In this document: piece after piece, positions 24,356-33,186 of the stretch
Position numbering within the stretch: the stretch's first letter is position 1
How the letters are laid out: every line of letters begins with the position of its first letter
Source: JALEFZ01 sp039817415
GTDB lineage: Bacteria; Bacteroidota; Bacteroidia; J057
Assembly: GCA_039817415.1 (NCBI GenBank)
Contig: JBCBVV010000010.1
Location: forward strand, 1-64,000
Length of the DNA stretch: 64,000 nucleotides
Direction: 5' to 3'
Position numbers and translations under genes: made by a program
The notes under the pieces: generated by a model
Seen by the model: the letters and a program-made list of their open reading frames with translations, nothing else
The model's database searches: none
What the model was told of the DNA's origin: nothing

Positions 24356-27349
24356 GTGAAACCGAATTCATTCACATGTAAATTCTTTGGTTCAATCTTT
24401 TTTTTCCTACTTTTTGGAGTTTCGATACATGCACAATCCCTCCAACTACAAAATTACAAGGCTTACCAAGGTCTTAGCTCAGATAAAATCTACGAAATCA
24501 CTCAGGACAAGAGAGGTTATATATGGCTAGGTACAGCTAACGGGCTTTGTCGTTTTGATGGTAAATCATTTAAAAACCATGACTCCCCTTTTTTAAAAGA
24601 TGCTGAGATTGTAAGAGTTAGAGAATTGGTGGATGGTACCGTTGGCTTTTGTAACCTATCTGGCCAAATGGGGATAATCAAAGGTGATTCAGTTTGGCTT
24701 TATCTTTCTGGGAAAGAGAAGCTGAGTGGAATAACAAATATGCAATTAGACAATGTTGGTAATTTCTATGTATGTGGTATTAAGGATTCACTTGAAGGAA
24801 AGAGGGGAAATTATTGGGGGGTACTAAGTAGGATATCCTCTGATTGGGCCAAGGAGGAGGTTCTATTGTTCCATAATAGCCACTTTAGAAATATTGTTTG
24901 GCATCCAGATAGAAAGGTGATAATGGTGCCTCGTAATAAAGGATTATGTGTATTTAGCCAAGATACAACTGGCTTTATCGCTTTAAACCCTCCATTGTCA
25001 GCACATATACATCGTTTTTACCCTTCCAAAAAGGGTGTCAGAATTGTAGATCGTGGGAGAATGAATCTACTAGATGTTGACATAGACCAAAGGCGAACAC
25101 ACTATCTTAAAGTTGTGGGGATACCTGAAAAAGTTACACAATACTATGATTGGTTGGTAGATGATACTGGGATACATTGGCTTGCCACGGATCAAGGAGT
25201 TTTTTTGTGTGAAAAGAGAGGAAACAGTAGGCTACATGTTTTTCAAACTATCAAATTATTAGAAAATCTAGATGTCTATTGCCTTTTCCTAGATAAAGAA
25301 AGGAATCTTTGGATTGGGACTGCCCAGACGGGCCTGTTCTTAATGCCCTCTGCTAAGACCTTTAAATGGGATTTAAAGGAACAGGGATTGGCGAATCAAT
25401 ATGTGAAATTGTTGACGGCTTATAATTCTGAAAAAGTAGTTGGAATTACCAATGAAGGGTATCTGTTAGAAGTAAGTAAGGATAGTTTTGAAGCAAAAAA
25501 AGTCCTTCCAAGAGGAGATTATAAGGGGATATACCTAGGACCTAACCATAGAAAGTTTGCGTACGGAAACCAACCTTTTTATGAAATTACATCAGGAGAA
25601 AAGGTTATTTCTTATTTCAATGATGATGTCAGTAATCGTTTTACGGGTAACAACGTAAAAAGCCTAATCTGGTGGAATGATAAAATCTACAGTGGAGATC
25701 CGAATGGATTTGTAATCCTAGATAAGACCAGGGAAAAAACCAGATTACTTCTGGAAGGAAGGACCATGAAGGTTTTTAAAGACAGATTTAAAGATGAAAT
25801 CTGGTTAGGTAATATCAATGGCTTACATGTCTTTTCTGAAACTGATAGTGTAAGGCTGTATCAAGATAAATCGGGAAATAAGGTACCCTTTTTGATTTAC
25901 TCCATGGCTCAATCAAATGACAGTAGCCTATTTCTAGGTTCTCATGGAAAAGGTTTATGGGTATTAAAAAATGGGGTGCTTACCAGGATCGATTCCATTT
26001 TGGGCATAGAGTCAAAAATTTATTCGGAGTTGATGGTGAGCGGGTCAGATTTATGGGCAACCACAGAAAATGGCTTATATAAAGCCAATTTGACTGAGAT
26101 GAAAAGTCAAAAGTTAAATTTAAATGGCCTTTCATCCTATTCAACAGTATTTGGTCTGACGGAGACTAAGGATATGATTTGGGTTTCTACGCTTGAAGGA
26201 ATTACTTTTTTTCCGAAAGAACAGTCAAAGGACAAAATTCGCCCTCCTAATGTTTACCTTGATAAATTTATTGCTAGAAATATATCAGGAGAAACCAGCA
26301 ACAGTTACGATTTACCTTATGCCTTTCGGCACGTACGAATTCAATTTTCTGCTGTTTATTTCCAAGGTCAACTTGAATACAAAGTTAAAAGTGGCGAGGA
26401 GCAGTATTGGAGTAGTTTGAAGGAGCCACGTCTAGAGCTTTCCTCCCTAGCTCCAGGAAATTATACCTATTTCATTAAGGCTATTACTCCGAATGGGACA
26501 GAAAGTGAGGAGCCGCTTGAAATTAGCTTTACGATCAACCCACCTATTTGGCTTACATTAGAATTTTGGATTCTCCTTCTTCTTGGTATGGGAGTAATCA
26601 TGTTTTTAGGGATAAGGTATTATATAAATAAGAGAGTTCAGCGGGTTAAGGATATCGCCAAGATGCAAAGGCAGATTGACCAATTCAGGCTTCAAGCTCT
26701 GCGTGCACAAATGAATCCCCATTTTACGTTTAATGCATTAAATGGCATCCAAAGCCTTTTGCTGAAGGAACAGACTGATTCTGCCTTAAGGTACCTAGCT
26801 GATTTTTCTCAATTAATTAGAAAAAGTTTAGATAAAAGCGATGACGATTGGATCAATCTGAAAGATGAGATTGCCTTCTTAAAAAATTATATAAAGCTAG
26901 AAGAGTTGAGATTTGGCGATAAAGTGAAGGTTTATTGGGTGGGGGAGCAAACCTTTGGTATTGATAGACTCGTCATTCCTAATATGATCTTGCAACCTAT
27001 TGTTGAAAATGCATTTAAACACGGGCTTTCCCACCTGCATGCTAATGGTCAGCTTTTGATTGGCATAGATGTGCAAAAAGAAATAATCACAATTGTCGTA
27101 GAAGATAATGGAATAGGAAGAAAAAGATCGGCTGAATATTCCCGCGAATTGCACCCTAATCACCAATCTAAGGGTCTGTCCATGGTCCAAGATCGTCTGG
27201 ATTGGTTGTACAGAGACCAGCGCCAAAAAGCCAGGATTTATATCCTGGACCTTCCCCAAAATGGCCCTGATTCTTTACAAAAGTCCACCTTTTTACAAGG
27301 CACCCTAGTCAGCCTAAAATTGCCATTGATTTATGAAAAAATTGAATGA
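24356..27349 (+). CDS. Propeller-containing LytS-type sensor histidine kinase
   Basis: 997 residues. After a signal peptide (ending VSIHAQ), residues about 30-620 are two-component-propeller repeats (GLSSDKIYEITQDKRGYIWLG and similar blocks). A Y_Y_Y-type beta-sandwich follows (about 640-730), then one membrane helix (about 734-755) and a LytS-type kinase domain with phospho-acceptor His789 in MNPHFTFNALNG, PNMILQPIVENAFKHG and VEDNGIGR. It senses an extracytoplasmic ligand and phosphorylates the LytTR regulator whose gene overlaps by 17 bp. No ATG fits the start; GTG 24356 gives MKPNSF, and TTG 24350 is the alternative. Confidence 0.9.
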   Translation: MKPNSFTCKFFGSIFFFLLFGVSIHAQSLQLQNYKAYQGLSSDKIYEITQDKRGYIWLGTANGLCRFDGKSFKNHDSPFLKDAEIVRVRELVDGTVGFCNLSGQMGIIKGDSVWLYLSGKEKLSGITNMQLDNVGNFYVCGIKDSLEGKRGNYWGVLSRISSDWAKEEVLLFHNSHFRNIVWHPDRKVIMVPRNKGLCVFSQDTTGFIALNPPLSAHIHRFYPSKKGVRIVDRGRMNLLDVDIDQRRTHYLKVVGIPEKVTQYYDWLVDDTGIHWLATDQGVFLCEKRGNSRLHVFQTIKLLENLDVYCLFLDKERNLWIGTAQTGLFLMPSAKTFKWDLKEQGLANQYVKLLTAYNSEKVVGITNEGYLLEVSKDSFEAKKVLPRGDYKGIYLGPNHRKFAYGNQPFYEITSGEKVISYFNDDVSNRFTGNNVKSLIWWNDKIYSGDPNGFVILDKTREKTRLLLEGRTMKVFKDRFKDEIWLGNINGLHVFSETDSVRLYQDKSGNKVPFLIYSMAQSNDSSLFLGSHGKGLWVLKNGVLTRIDSILGIESKIYSELMVSGSDLWATTENGLYKANLTEMKSQKLNLNGLSSYSTVFGLTETKDMIWVSTLEGITFFPKEQSKDKIRPPNVYLDKFIARNISGETSNSYDLPYAFRHVRIQFSAVYFQGQLEYKVKSGEEQYWSSLKEPRLELSSLAPGNYTYFIKAITPNGTESEEPLEISFTINPPIWLTLEFWILLLLGMGVIMFLGIRYYINKRVQRVKDIAKMQRQIDQFRLQALRAQMNPHFTFNALNGIQSLLLKEQTDSALRYLADFSQLIRKSLDKSDDDWINLKDEIAFLKNYIKLEELRFGDKVKVYWVGEQTFGIDRLVIPNMILQPIVENAFKHGLSHLHANGQLLIGIDVQKEIITIVVEDNGIGRKRSAEYSRELHPNHQSKGLSMVQDRLDWLYRDQRQKARIYILDLPQNGPDSLQKSTFLQGTLVSLKLPLIYEKIE

Positions 27350-28094
27350 GATACCTACTTGTATCGTTGAAGATGAGTTGTTGAGTATAGATTCCCTTTC
27401 TTTATTGGTTAAACAATATTGCCCAGAATTAGGGTTAAGAGGGGTGGCAAGAAGTATAGAAGAAGCGATTCCAATGATTCATCAGCAAAAGCCTGAATTG
27501 GTATTCCTCGATATACATTTACCTGAGCAAAATGGTTTCCAATTATTGGAAGCCTTTAATCCCCCTCCATTTGAGGTAATTTTTACAACTGCTTACGATC
27601 AACATGCAATCAAGGCTATTCGAGTATCTGCAATAGATTATCTCTTGAAGCCAATCCATTTTTTGGATCTAAGAAAGGCTGTTGATAGAGTTAAGGATAA
27701 GCTGATGAAAGAGGAAAAGGAGTCCGCTTTTAAAGGAGAGGCTAGGGAAGAAGCCCTGCAAATAGCCTTGCCTACTCTTGATGGATTCCAGTTTGTACAT
27801 ATCAATGATATCCTTCGACTGGAAGCTGCTTCAAACTACACTTTCTTTCTTTTAGTCTCTGGCGAAAAAATAGTAGTCAGTCGGAATATTAAATCGTTTG
27901 AAGAACCACTTATTCCCAATGGTTTCTTTCGAATTCATCGATCTCATTTGGTTAATCTAAAGTATATCAAAGCCTACAAAAAGGGGAAATCTCCGCAAAT
28001 TAGCTTATCAGATGGGAGTACTTTATCCATCAGTCCTAAACGAAAAGAGGGATTTGAAGAGGCTATTTCTGATTTCTTGGCAAGCGATATTTGA
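27333..28094 (+). CDS. LytTR-family response regulator
   Basis: 253 residues. The receiver domain (1-125) has acidic residues Glu13 and Asp14, phospho-acceptor Asp60 in LVFLDIHLP, the TTAYD switch and Lys in LLKPIHF. The LytTR DNA-binding domain (about 150-250) shows IPxLDGFQFVHINDILRLEA, ASNYTFF and FFRIHRSHLVNLKYIK. It is the cognate regulator of the kinase just upstream, whose 3' end it overlaps. Targets are unknown; the surface-protein operon at 20697-23333, divergent from the pair, is an obvious candidate. The operon ends in a strong terminator. Confidence 0.95.
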   Translation: MKKLNEIPTCIVEDELLSIDSLSLLVKQYCPELGLRGVARSIEEAIPMIHQQKPELVFLDIHLPEQNGFQLLEAFNPPPFEVIFTTAYDQHAIKAIRVSAIDYLLKPIHFLDLRKAVDRVKDKLMKEEKESAFKGEAREEALQIALPTLDGFQFVHINDILRLEAASNYTFFLLVSGEKIVVSRNIKSFEEPLIPNGFFRIHRSHLVNLKYIKAYKKGKSPQISLSDGSTLSISPKRKEGFEEAISDFLASDI

Positions 28095-28133
28095 ATAACT
28101 ACATATCTTTACTATTCGCAGGTAGAAACGATA

Positions 28134-28164
28134 GGATTCTCCCAGGTGGGAGAATCCTTTTTTT
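28134..28164 (+). terminator. Intrinsic terminator after LytTR gene
   Basis: Perfect 10-bp stem GGATTCTCCC (28134-28143) and complement (28148-28157), loop AGGT, T7 after it. The stem is identical to that of the groEL terminator. The T-run overlaps the stop codon of the convergent gene. Confidence 0.92.
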
Positions 28165-28786
28165 ATGGTTCTGCTATGGCTGTTAGGGTAAGATTAGTTA
28201 CATAGGTCCCAGGGTAGATGTTTTGATCAAGTAGCCTAGGTAGACCAGTAATTTGTCTGATATTAGGGCTTGCCATTCCAATTCTAATCTTCCAGTAATT
28301 TTCCTCATAATCCCCTGCATTTCCATCAGGTCCAGCTTGTAGGATGGTCTTAGGGGTCAAAGAGGCTATATAGATGCCAGAAAGGGTAGCGTTTACACCC
28401 CCACCATCAGATGGCGCCCATTGGTATCGTTTGTTGTATTCGTCCTTCACAGTATTGTTAGCAGGTTCTAGTCGATAGGCAAGATTTTCTAAGATCAATT
28501 CATGACCCTGTCCATCTGTCATCGGCGTATTGTAGTACTCAATACGAAAGTTAGTACTAGCTGCAACTTGAAAAGGAATCGGCCTTTTTACGGGCCAAAA
28601 ACCATCTTTGTAATCCTGAATAGTTTTGACTTCCCAGAATACCTCAGAATCAAGTACTCTTAAATCGATAAATTGATTAAACTGTGCGTTGATGTTTATT
28701 TCATCCGAAACCTGCGCAGTAGCACCGAAGGTTATCATAAATAGAATTAGCGAGAGCAATGTGTGAGTGGGATGAAAATTATTCAT
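28163..28786 (-). CDS. Secreted protein of unknown function
   Basis: 207 residues from ATG 28786; a GTG two codons upstream is less likely. The signal peptide ends FGATAQ. The mature protein is predicted mostly beta: it opens with INAQFNQFIDLRVL, has FQVAASTNFRIEYYNTP, a Gly/Asn-rich middle with TLSGIYIASLTPKTIL, and closes with a strand pair (GTYVTNLTLTAIAEP). This resembles single-domain surface proteins of the DUF4402/coat-protein type, an inference from pattern. It is convergent with the LytTR gene and stands between two signalling units. No sorting domain is present. Confidence 0.6.
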   Translation of the reverse strand: MNNFHPTHTLLSLILFMITFGATAQVSDEININAQFNQFIDLRVLDSEVFWEVKTIQDYKDGFWPVKRPIPFQVAASTNFRIEYYNTPMTDGQGHELILENLAYRLEPANNTVKDEYNKRYQWAPSDGGGVNATLSGIYIASLTPKTILQAGPDGNAGDYEENYWKIRIGMASPNIRQITGLPRLLDQNIYPGTYVTNLTLTAIAEP

Positions 28787-28896
28787 GACCACAATCTCAT
28801 ACTAATAGTACGAAAAAATAAACTTTTATTGATTCAAATCTTTCGTGTGTATGAAAAATATCATTGTTTCTACAAGGCAAGCTACTAATCCAGTTC

Positions 28897-31851
28897 TTAC
28901 TTGAAATCCATAATTTCTACGCCGATCCATTCATCTGGTATTCCACTTATAAGGTATTGATTGCTTTGATTCAATAACCTAAGGGCTGAAAGATCTTCAG
29001 GGCATGAGTTAACCACGATTTGAAAGCCCTCTACCGCCTCTTTCATGTTGCCTGAAAGATATTGATGTAAAGCTTCTTCAAAAACTGTTCTTGTGGCCAG
29101 CTTCTGTTCCAACAAGGGATTGGGATCACCAGCGAAGCAATCATAGATTCCTAATGGAGTTGATTTGCCTTTGACCTTCACCAATCCCAGATACCTACAG
29201 GTCGATTTAAAAGGCTCTTTTAAGCCAACATAAGAATCCTCACTAACGGCCACATTGATTCCGTAGTATTTGGTCAGTCCCTCTAGCCTAGAGGCAATAT
29301 TCACGGTATCAGAAATAACAGCAGGATCAGATCGATTGGTGTCTCCGATAATACCCATGATAAGAGGACCTGTATGAAGGCCCATCCCAATTTTAAGAGG
29401 AGGCCTGTTTTTGGCCTTTCGGGAAGCATTGTAGGAGGCGATACTCCTTTGCATTTCAATCGCAGCACGAACCGCATCAGTAGGTCCCTGTTGGAAAAGA
29501 GCCATGATCCCATCCCCAAGATATTGATTGATGAAACCCCTGTACTGGGTAATGATAGGACCCATTCTACCAGCGTATGCCTTGACAAATTTGAAGTTCT
29601 CTTCTGGCGACATTTGCTCGGCTAGGGTAGTGTAATCCCTTATATCGGAGAAGAAGACCGTAATTTCTCTGGCTGTGTGATCGCCCAATTGAACTTCTGT
29701 GATGGCATCTCTTCCCAGGGTTTTGATGAACTCCATAGGGACAAACCTACTGGTCGCATTGTTAATTTGTTGTAGGTTTAGGTGCGTATTAAGACGAGCC
29801 AGGAATTCGTCTTTGGTAAAAGGTTTGGCTAAATAATCATTCGCTCCTGTATCCAGACCTTTCACCAGATCAGCGACTTGATTTTTGGCCGTAACCATGA
29901 TAATTGGGAGTTCTGAAGGAAGAAATCTCTTTCTTATTTGTTCAGCTACTTCATAGCCAGACATCCTTGGCATCATGACGTCCAGCAGGACCAGATCGAA
30001 TTTCACCTGCCCTTCTTTCATCATATCAAGGGCTTCTGGACCATTCATGGCTGAGTGGACTTCGAAGGATGGTTTCTTCAAATGCTGACGCAAGACTTGA
30101 TGGTTAATGGGTTCATCATCTACAATCAGAATATGAATGGAGTTGGCGCTGGCCCATTTGACGTACCCATTTTCGTATTCATTTTCATGAATCTTTACCT
30201 CACTTACCAGCGGTGTAAGTCTGCTTGTTCTGCTTGGGGCTCTGGTTTTTGGTTCTGTGGCAACTTGATCTGACAAGGGAAGAGTAAAGGTGAAAGTAGA
30301 GCCTTCTCCTGTTTCTGAATTAACCCATATCTTCCCACCCTGCTGCTCAATGAGAAACTTGGTGATACTCAAACCCAATCCAGCTCCAGAATATTCTCTT
30401 GAAATAGAACCATCTCCTTGTTCAAAGGCACCAAAAATGGTGTCAAATTTATCTTGGGCGATTCCAATTCCGGTATCTTGAACAGAAATTTCGAGGAATT
30501 TTCCTTTTTCTTCCGCACGTACCCAAATTTGGCCACTTTGAGTGAATTTGATGGCGTTTCCGATCAGGTTATGCAAAATTTGGCTTAGTCTATCCTCATC
30601 TGCATAGACAGCGGGTAGGCTAGAGGAAACCTCATTGTGCATTTGAAGCTGTTTCCCTTTGGTCAATGGATAGGACACCCTTAAGACGATATCTACCATT
30701 GCATAGAGATCGGTTGGTTTTTGCCGCAAAACCACTCCAGCATTTCTTATTCTAGAAAAATCAAGCAAGTCATTCACCAAGGAAGCCAATCTTCTTCCTG
30801 AACCAGCCACCATTTCTAGGCTGGTTTGGAGTTCTTCAGGTGTAAGAGGATCATCGGCTCCCGAATCAGTTTCAGGCTGTTGTAACTGATCAATCAGACT
30901 TTCTGTCAAGCCGATAATGCCATTTAAAGGGGTTCTTAATTCATGGGAGGTATTGGCGAGAAATTGATCTCTTAACTTATCTACTTGCTCAAGCTGTTCC
31001 GATCGTTCACGTTCTAGGGCAACTTCCTTCTTTCGAACTTGTCGTTGGTATCTTGTCAAAAAGAAACTAATGACCATGATTACAAACATGATAGAACCAG
31101 CAGCCCAATAAATCGTATTTTTCTCCTTTTTTTCTAGTTGGATCTCGGCTTTTAAAATTTCCTTTTCGGCCTCCATTTGAGCCTTTTCGGATTGGATGAT
31201 TTGTTCTTTTAGCTCTTCCAAGTCCATGCTCTGTTGGAGTAGAACGGCTTCTTTTTTGTCAACCAACTCTAGAATGGAATCCGCAGCGTTCCTAGAAATC
31301 AACACTTCATCTGATATACTATCGTTTTCTGTTTTCTCCTCTTGAAGAGCCTGCTTGAGAGAAGCCATTTTAGCCTGTTTCTGACGTATAATAAGTCTTT
31401 GGCTGAGTTCGTAGTACTGTTCTGTGTATTCTTTAGATGTTTTATCTTGCTTTCGGTCGGCATACACATCAGACAAATCCTTGTAAAGGTCTAATAATTG
31501 GAGCGTATCTTTTTGTTGAATGGCGAAAGGAAGGGCTTCTTCCATGTATCGACTGGCTCTTCTAAGATGGTCTAATTGGTAATGGCTCTTCCCCAGGAGG
31601 TGGAGGGCTATGATGTTAAAAGAAGATTCTTCCTTCCCTATCAAGGCATCCATGGCCTCTTTGGCTAGCTTAATTGCCTTGGCTGGATCTCCTTGGCTCA
31701 GTGCTTGCTCTCCTTCTGCCAAAATAATGCGAATATCTCCGTCCAAACTCATCGCCGAGATCGAAGTGTTTTGCGGAGGAGCCAGTTGGCCGAAAAGAAA
31801 GTTGATTCCCAGAATTGTGGGAATAATAAGGGCAAAAAGATGGCGAATCAT
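28897..31851 (-). CDS. Hybrid TPR - histidine kinase - receiver - class III cyclase
   Basis: 984 residues carrying a whole signal path. Residues 1-22 are a signal/anchor, 40-150 TPR-like repeats, 155-242 a coiled coil, and 246-266 a membrane helix. The kinase has His303 in TSHELRTPLNG, N-box Asn432, DTGIG (459-463) and GAGLGLSI (489-496). The receiver has the DDE acidic cluster at 578-580, Asp624 in LLDVMMP and Lys676. The cyclase has Asp736 in FFSDIRDY, Asp780 in QYLGDG, Asp848, Asn851 and Arg855. Gln776 replaces the usual substrate-specifying Lys. Expected behaviour: a periplasmic TPR signal drives phosphorelay to the receiver, which controls cyclic-nucleotide synthesis. It is a single-gene unit. 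Confidence 0.93.
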   Translation of the reverse strand: MIRHLFALIIPTILGINFLFGQLAPPQNTSISAMSLDGDIRIILAEGEQALSQGDPAKAIKLAKEAMDALIGKEESSFNIIALHLLGKSHYQLDHLRRASRYMEEALPFAIQQKDTLQLLDLYKDLSDVYADRKQDKTSKEYTEQYYELSQRLIIRQKQAKMASLKQALQEEKTENDSISDEVLISRNAADSILELVDKKEAVLLQQSMDLEELKEQIIQSEKAQMEAEKEILKAEIQLEKKEKNTIYWAAGSIMFVIMVISFFLTRYQRQVRKKEVALERERSEQLEQVDKLRDQFLANTSHELRTPLNGIIGLTESLIDQLQQPETDSGADDPLTPEELQTSLEMVAGSGRRLASLVNDLLDFSRIRNAGVVLRQKPTDLYAMVDIVLRVSYPLTKGKQLQMHNEVSSSLPAVYADEDRLSQILHNLIGNAIKFTQSGQIWVRAEEKGKFLEISVQDTGIGIAQDKFDTIFGAFEQGDGSISREYSGAGLGLSITKFLIEQQGGKIWVNSETGEGSTFTFTLPLSDQVATEPKTRAPSRTSRLTPLVSEVKIHENEYENGYVKWASANSIHILIVDDEPINHQVLRQHLKKPSFEVHSAMNGPEALDMMKEGQVKFDLVLLDVMMPRMSGYEVAEQIRKRFLPSELPIIMVTAKNQVADLVKGLDTGANDYLAKPFTKDEFLARLNTHLNLQQINNATSRFVPMEFIKTLGRDAITEVQLGDHTAREITVFFSDIRDYTTLAEQMSPEENFKFVKAYAGRMGPIITQYRGFINQYLGDGIMALFQQGPTDAVRAAIEMQRSIASYNASRKAKNRPPLKIGMGLHTGPLIMGIIGDTNRSDPAVISDTVNIASRLEGLTKYYGINVAVSEDSYVGLKEPFKSTCRYLGLVKVKGKSTPLGIYDCFAGDPNPLLEQKLATRTVFEEALHQYLSGNMKEAVEGFQIVVNSCPEDLSALRLLNQSNQYLISGIPDEWIGVEIMDFK

Positions 31852-31947
31852 AGCGAATTCAGGGTGAATATTCTTATAAAGTTACGAATAATTTCATCCC
31901 TGTAATAATTGAGAATAGGACAAAATATTTTTCGGAGTTTTTATAGG

Positions 31948-32385
31948 CTATTTAGATAAACGAACGAGTCTACCTAGCTGGGAATCAATCGTTTCCTGAA
32001 GCCGTTTGTTATCGGTTTTACCAAGATAAATAACTCCCCAATTGAGGCATTTTCCCCTTCGGAGGTAAGATTCAGATTTTGGGTCCAGGATTCTCAACTG
32101 GGCATGTTGAGCGAGAATAAGCTTTGCACCTTTCTCCATCAGGATAGAGTGAACATGAGCCTGATATTTGATAACGGGATAATGGACATCGTTCTCATGA
32201 GATAGATTAGGTATATACACCTGTTCTTCTTCTGTTGGTTCGTGCCCAAGGCTCCAATTATGGCCATCATGCCAGTTGGTAGCTCCCTTGGAGCTAGACC
32301 CTTTCCAAGTGTTGGTAGAGTTTTGTGAATGGACATTAAGGTCCATCAGGGCAAAGGTTACCAAGATGAGGACCGCTGTTTTCAT
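31948..32385 (-). CDS. Small secreted protein, paralogue of the gene at 32601
   Basis: 145 residues with signal peptide (ending NVHSQ). The mature part has W-K-G, TNWHDGHNWSLGHEPTEEEQ, VYIPNL, HYPVIKYQAHVHSI and a hydrophobic KLILAQHAQLRI. Each block has a counterpart at the same place in the neighbouring paralogue. The module, a short right-handed beta segment, also occurs inside large T9SS adhesin-like proteins, where it precedes repeated strands. Here it stands alone with no sorting domain, so the protein is likely periplasmic or secreted in soluble form. Function unknown. Confidence 0.7.
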   Translation of the reverse strand: MKTAVLILVTFALMDLNVHSQNSTNTWKGSSSKGATNWHDGHNWSLGHEPTEEEQVYIPNLSHENDVHYPVIKYQAHVHSILMEKGAKLILAQHAQLRILDPKSESYLRRGKCLNWGVIYLGKTDNKRLQETIDSQLGRLVRLSK

Positions 32386-32496
32386 GTCAAAGGCTTGTTA
32401 GTTGTGTACTAGATGAAAACAAACACCTTAGTTCAATATACGGTGAACCTCAGCACGGAGGATGTGAAATTTGAGCAGGAACGAACCTTTTTTGAT

Positions 32497-32525
32497 CAAA
32501 AAATCCTCGGATGGCTAATCCGAGG
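32497..32525 (-). terminator. Intrinsic terminator after gene at 32601
   Basis: Perfect 8-bp stem CCTCGGAT (32505-32512) and ATCCGAGG (32518-32525) with a five-base loop. On the minus strand it is followed by A then T6. It separates the two paralogous genes into different transcripts. Confidence 0.8.
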
Positions 32526-32600
32526 AAGGCATGAAGGAGAATATTTTTCGTTTTGAGATTTATCTTATATCGATCAGCATCTAGAAAACCTGTGAAAATC

Positions 32601-33044
32601 CTAGTAACTAAGCATTTTCACTGCTCCCAATAGTTCATCTTTAAAGGGTTTTCTGGTCGTGTCATCACCAATTCCTACTAGGATAAGGCCTGCATTGAGG
32701 ATCTCTCCGGTCATCAAACCAACTTCACCATGGGAAGATTGGATATGAAGGATTCCTTCTGGACCAATGATCAATCCGGCTTGTGGGGCGACTCTGATTC
32801 TGTTGACTTCAGCTTCATGTTTGATGACAGGGTAGTGGGCGGCTCCTTTATTGGACAGGTCAGGAATCACGACGTCTTCCATATCTGTAGGAACATGACC
32901 TTTGCTCCAATTGGCAGCGTGGTGCCAGTCTGTGGAAGGCCCAAAGGTGTTGCCTAGCCACACATTAGGACCTATGGTTGTTTGGGCAAAAAGCGAACAT
33001 ACCGCAAAAAAAGACAGAATGAATAGGGTGGTTGGGGTTTTCAT
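32601..33044 (-). CDS. Small secreted protein, paralogue of the gene at 31948
   Basis: 147 residues with signal peptide (ending CSLFAQ). Mature landmarks are VWLGNTFGPSTDWHHAANWS, GHVPTDMEDVVIPDL, HYPVIKHEAEVNRIRV and GLIIGPEGILHI. Alignment by eye with the neighbour gives the same order and spacing throughout, so this is a tandem duplication that has diverged. It lies between an AraC regulator gene and its own paralogue, each probably transcribed separately because a terminator intervenes. The W/N/H-rich opening could bind a ligand, but no function is known. Confidence 0.7.
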   Translation of the reverse strand: MKTPTTLFILSFFAVCSLFAQTTIGPNVWLGNTFGPSTDWHHAANWSKGHVPTDMEDVVIPDLSNKGAAHYPVIKHEAEVNRIRVAPQAGLIIGPEGILHIQSSHGEVGLMTGEILNAGLILVGIGDDTTRKPFKDELLGAVKMLSY

Positions 33045-33186
33045 TGCTTCGATATTGGGGTTTCACAAATTGGTTACAATTGATTTTACCCCTAAATCGA
33101 AGCCCTCGTTTTGAGCTTTTTGACTTTACATAGACCCTTTTTGCGCAGGTGCTTAATCTTTTGCACCCAAAATCCATCCATGGTTC

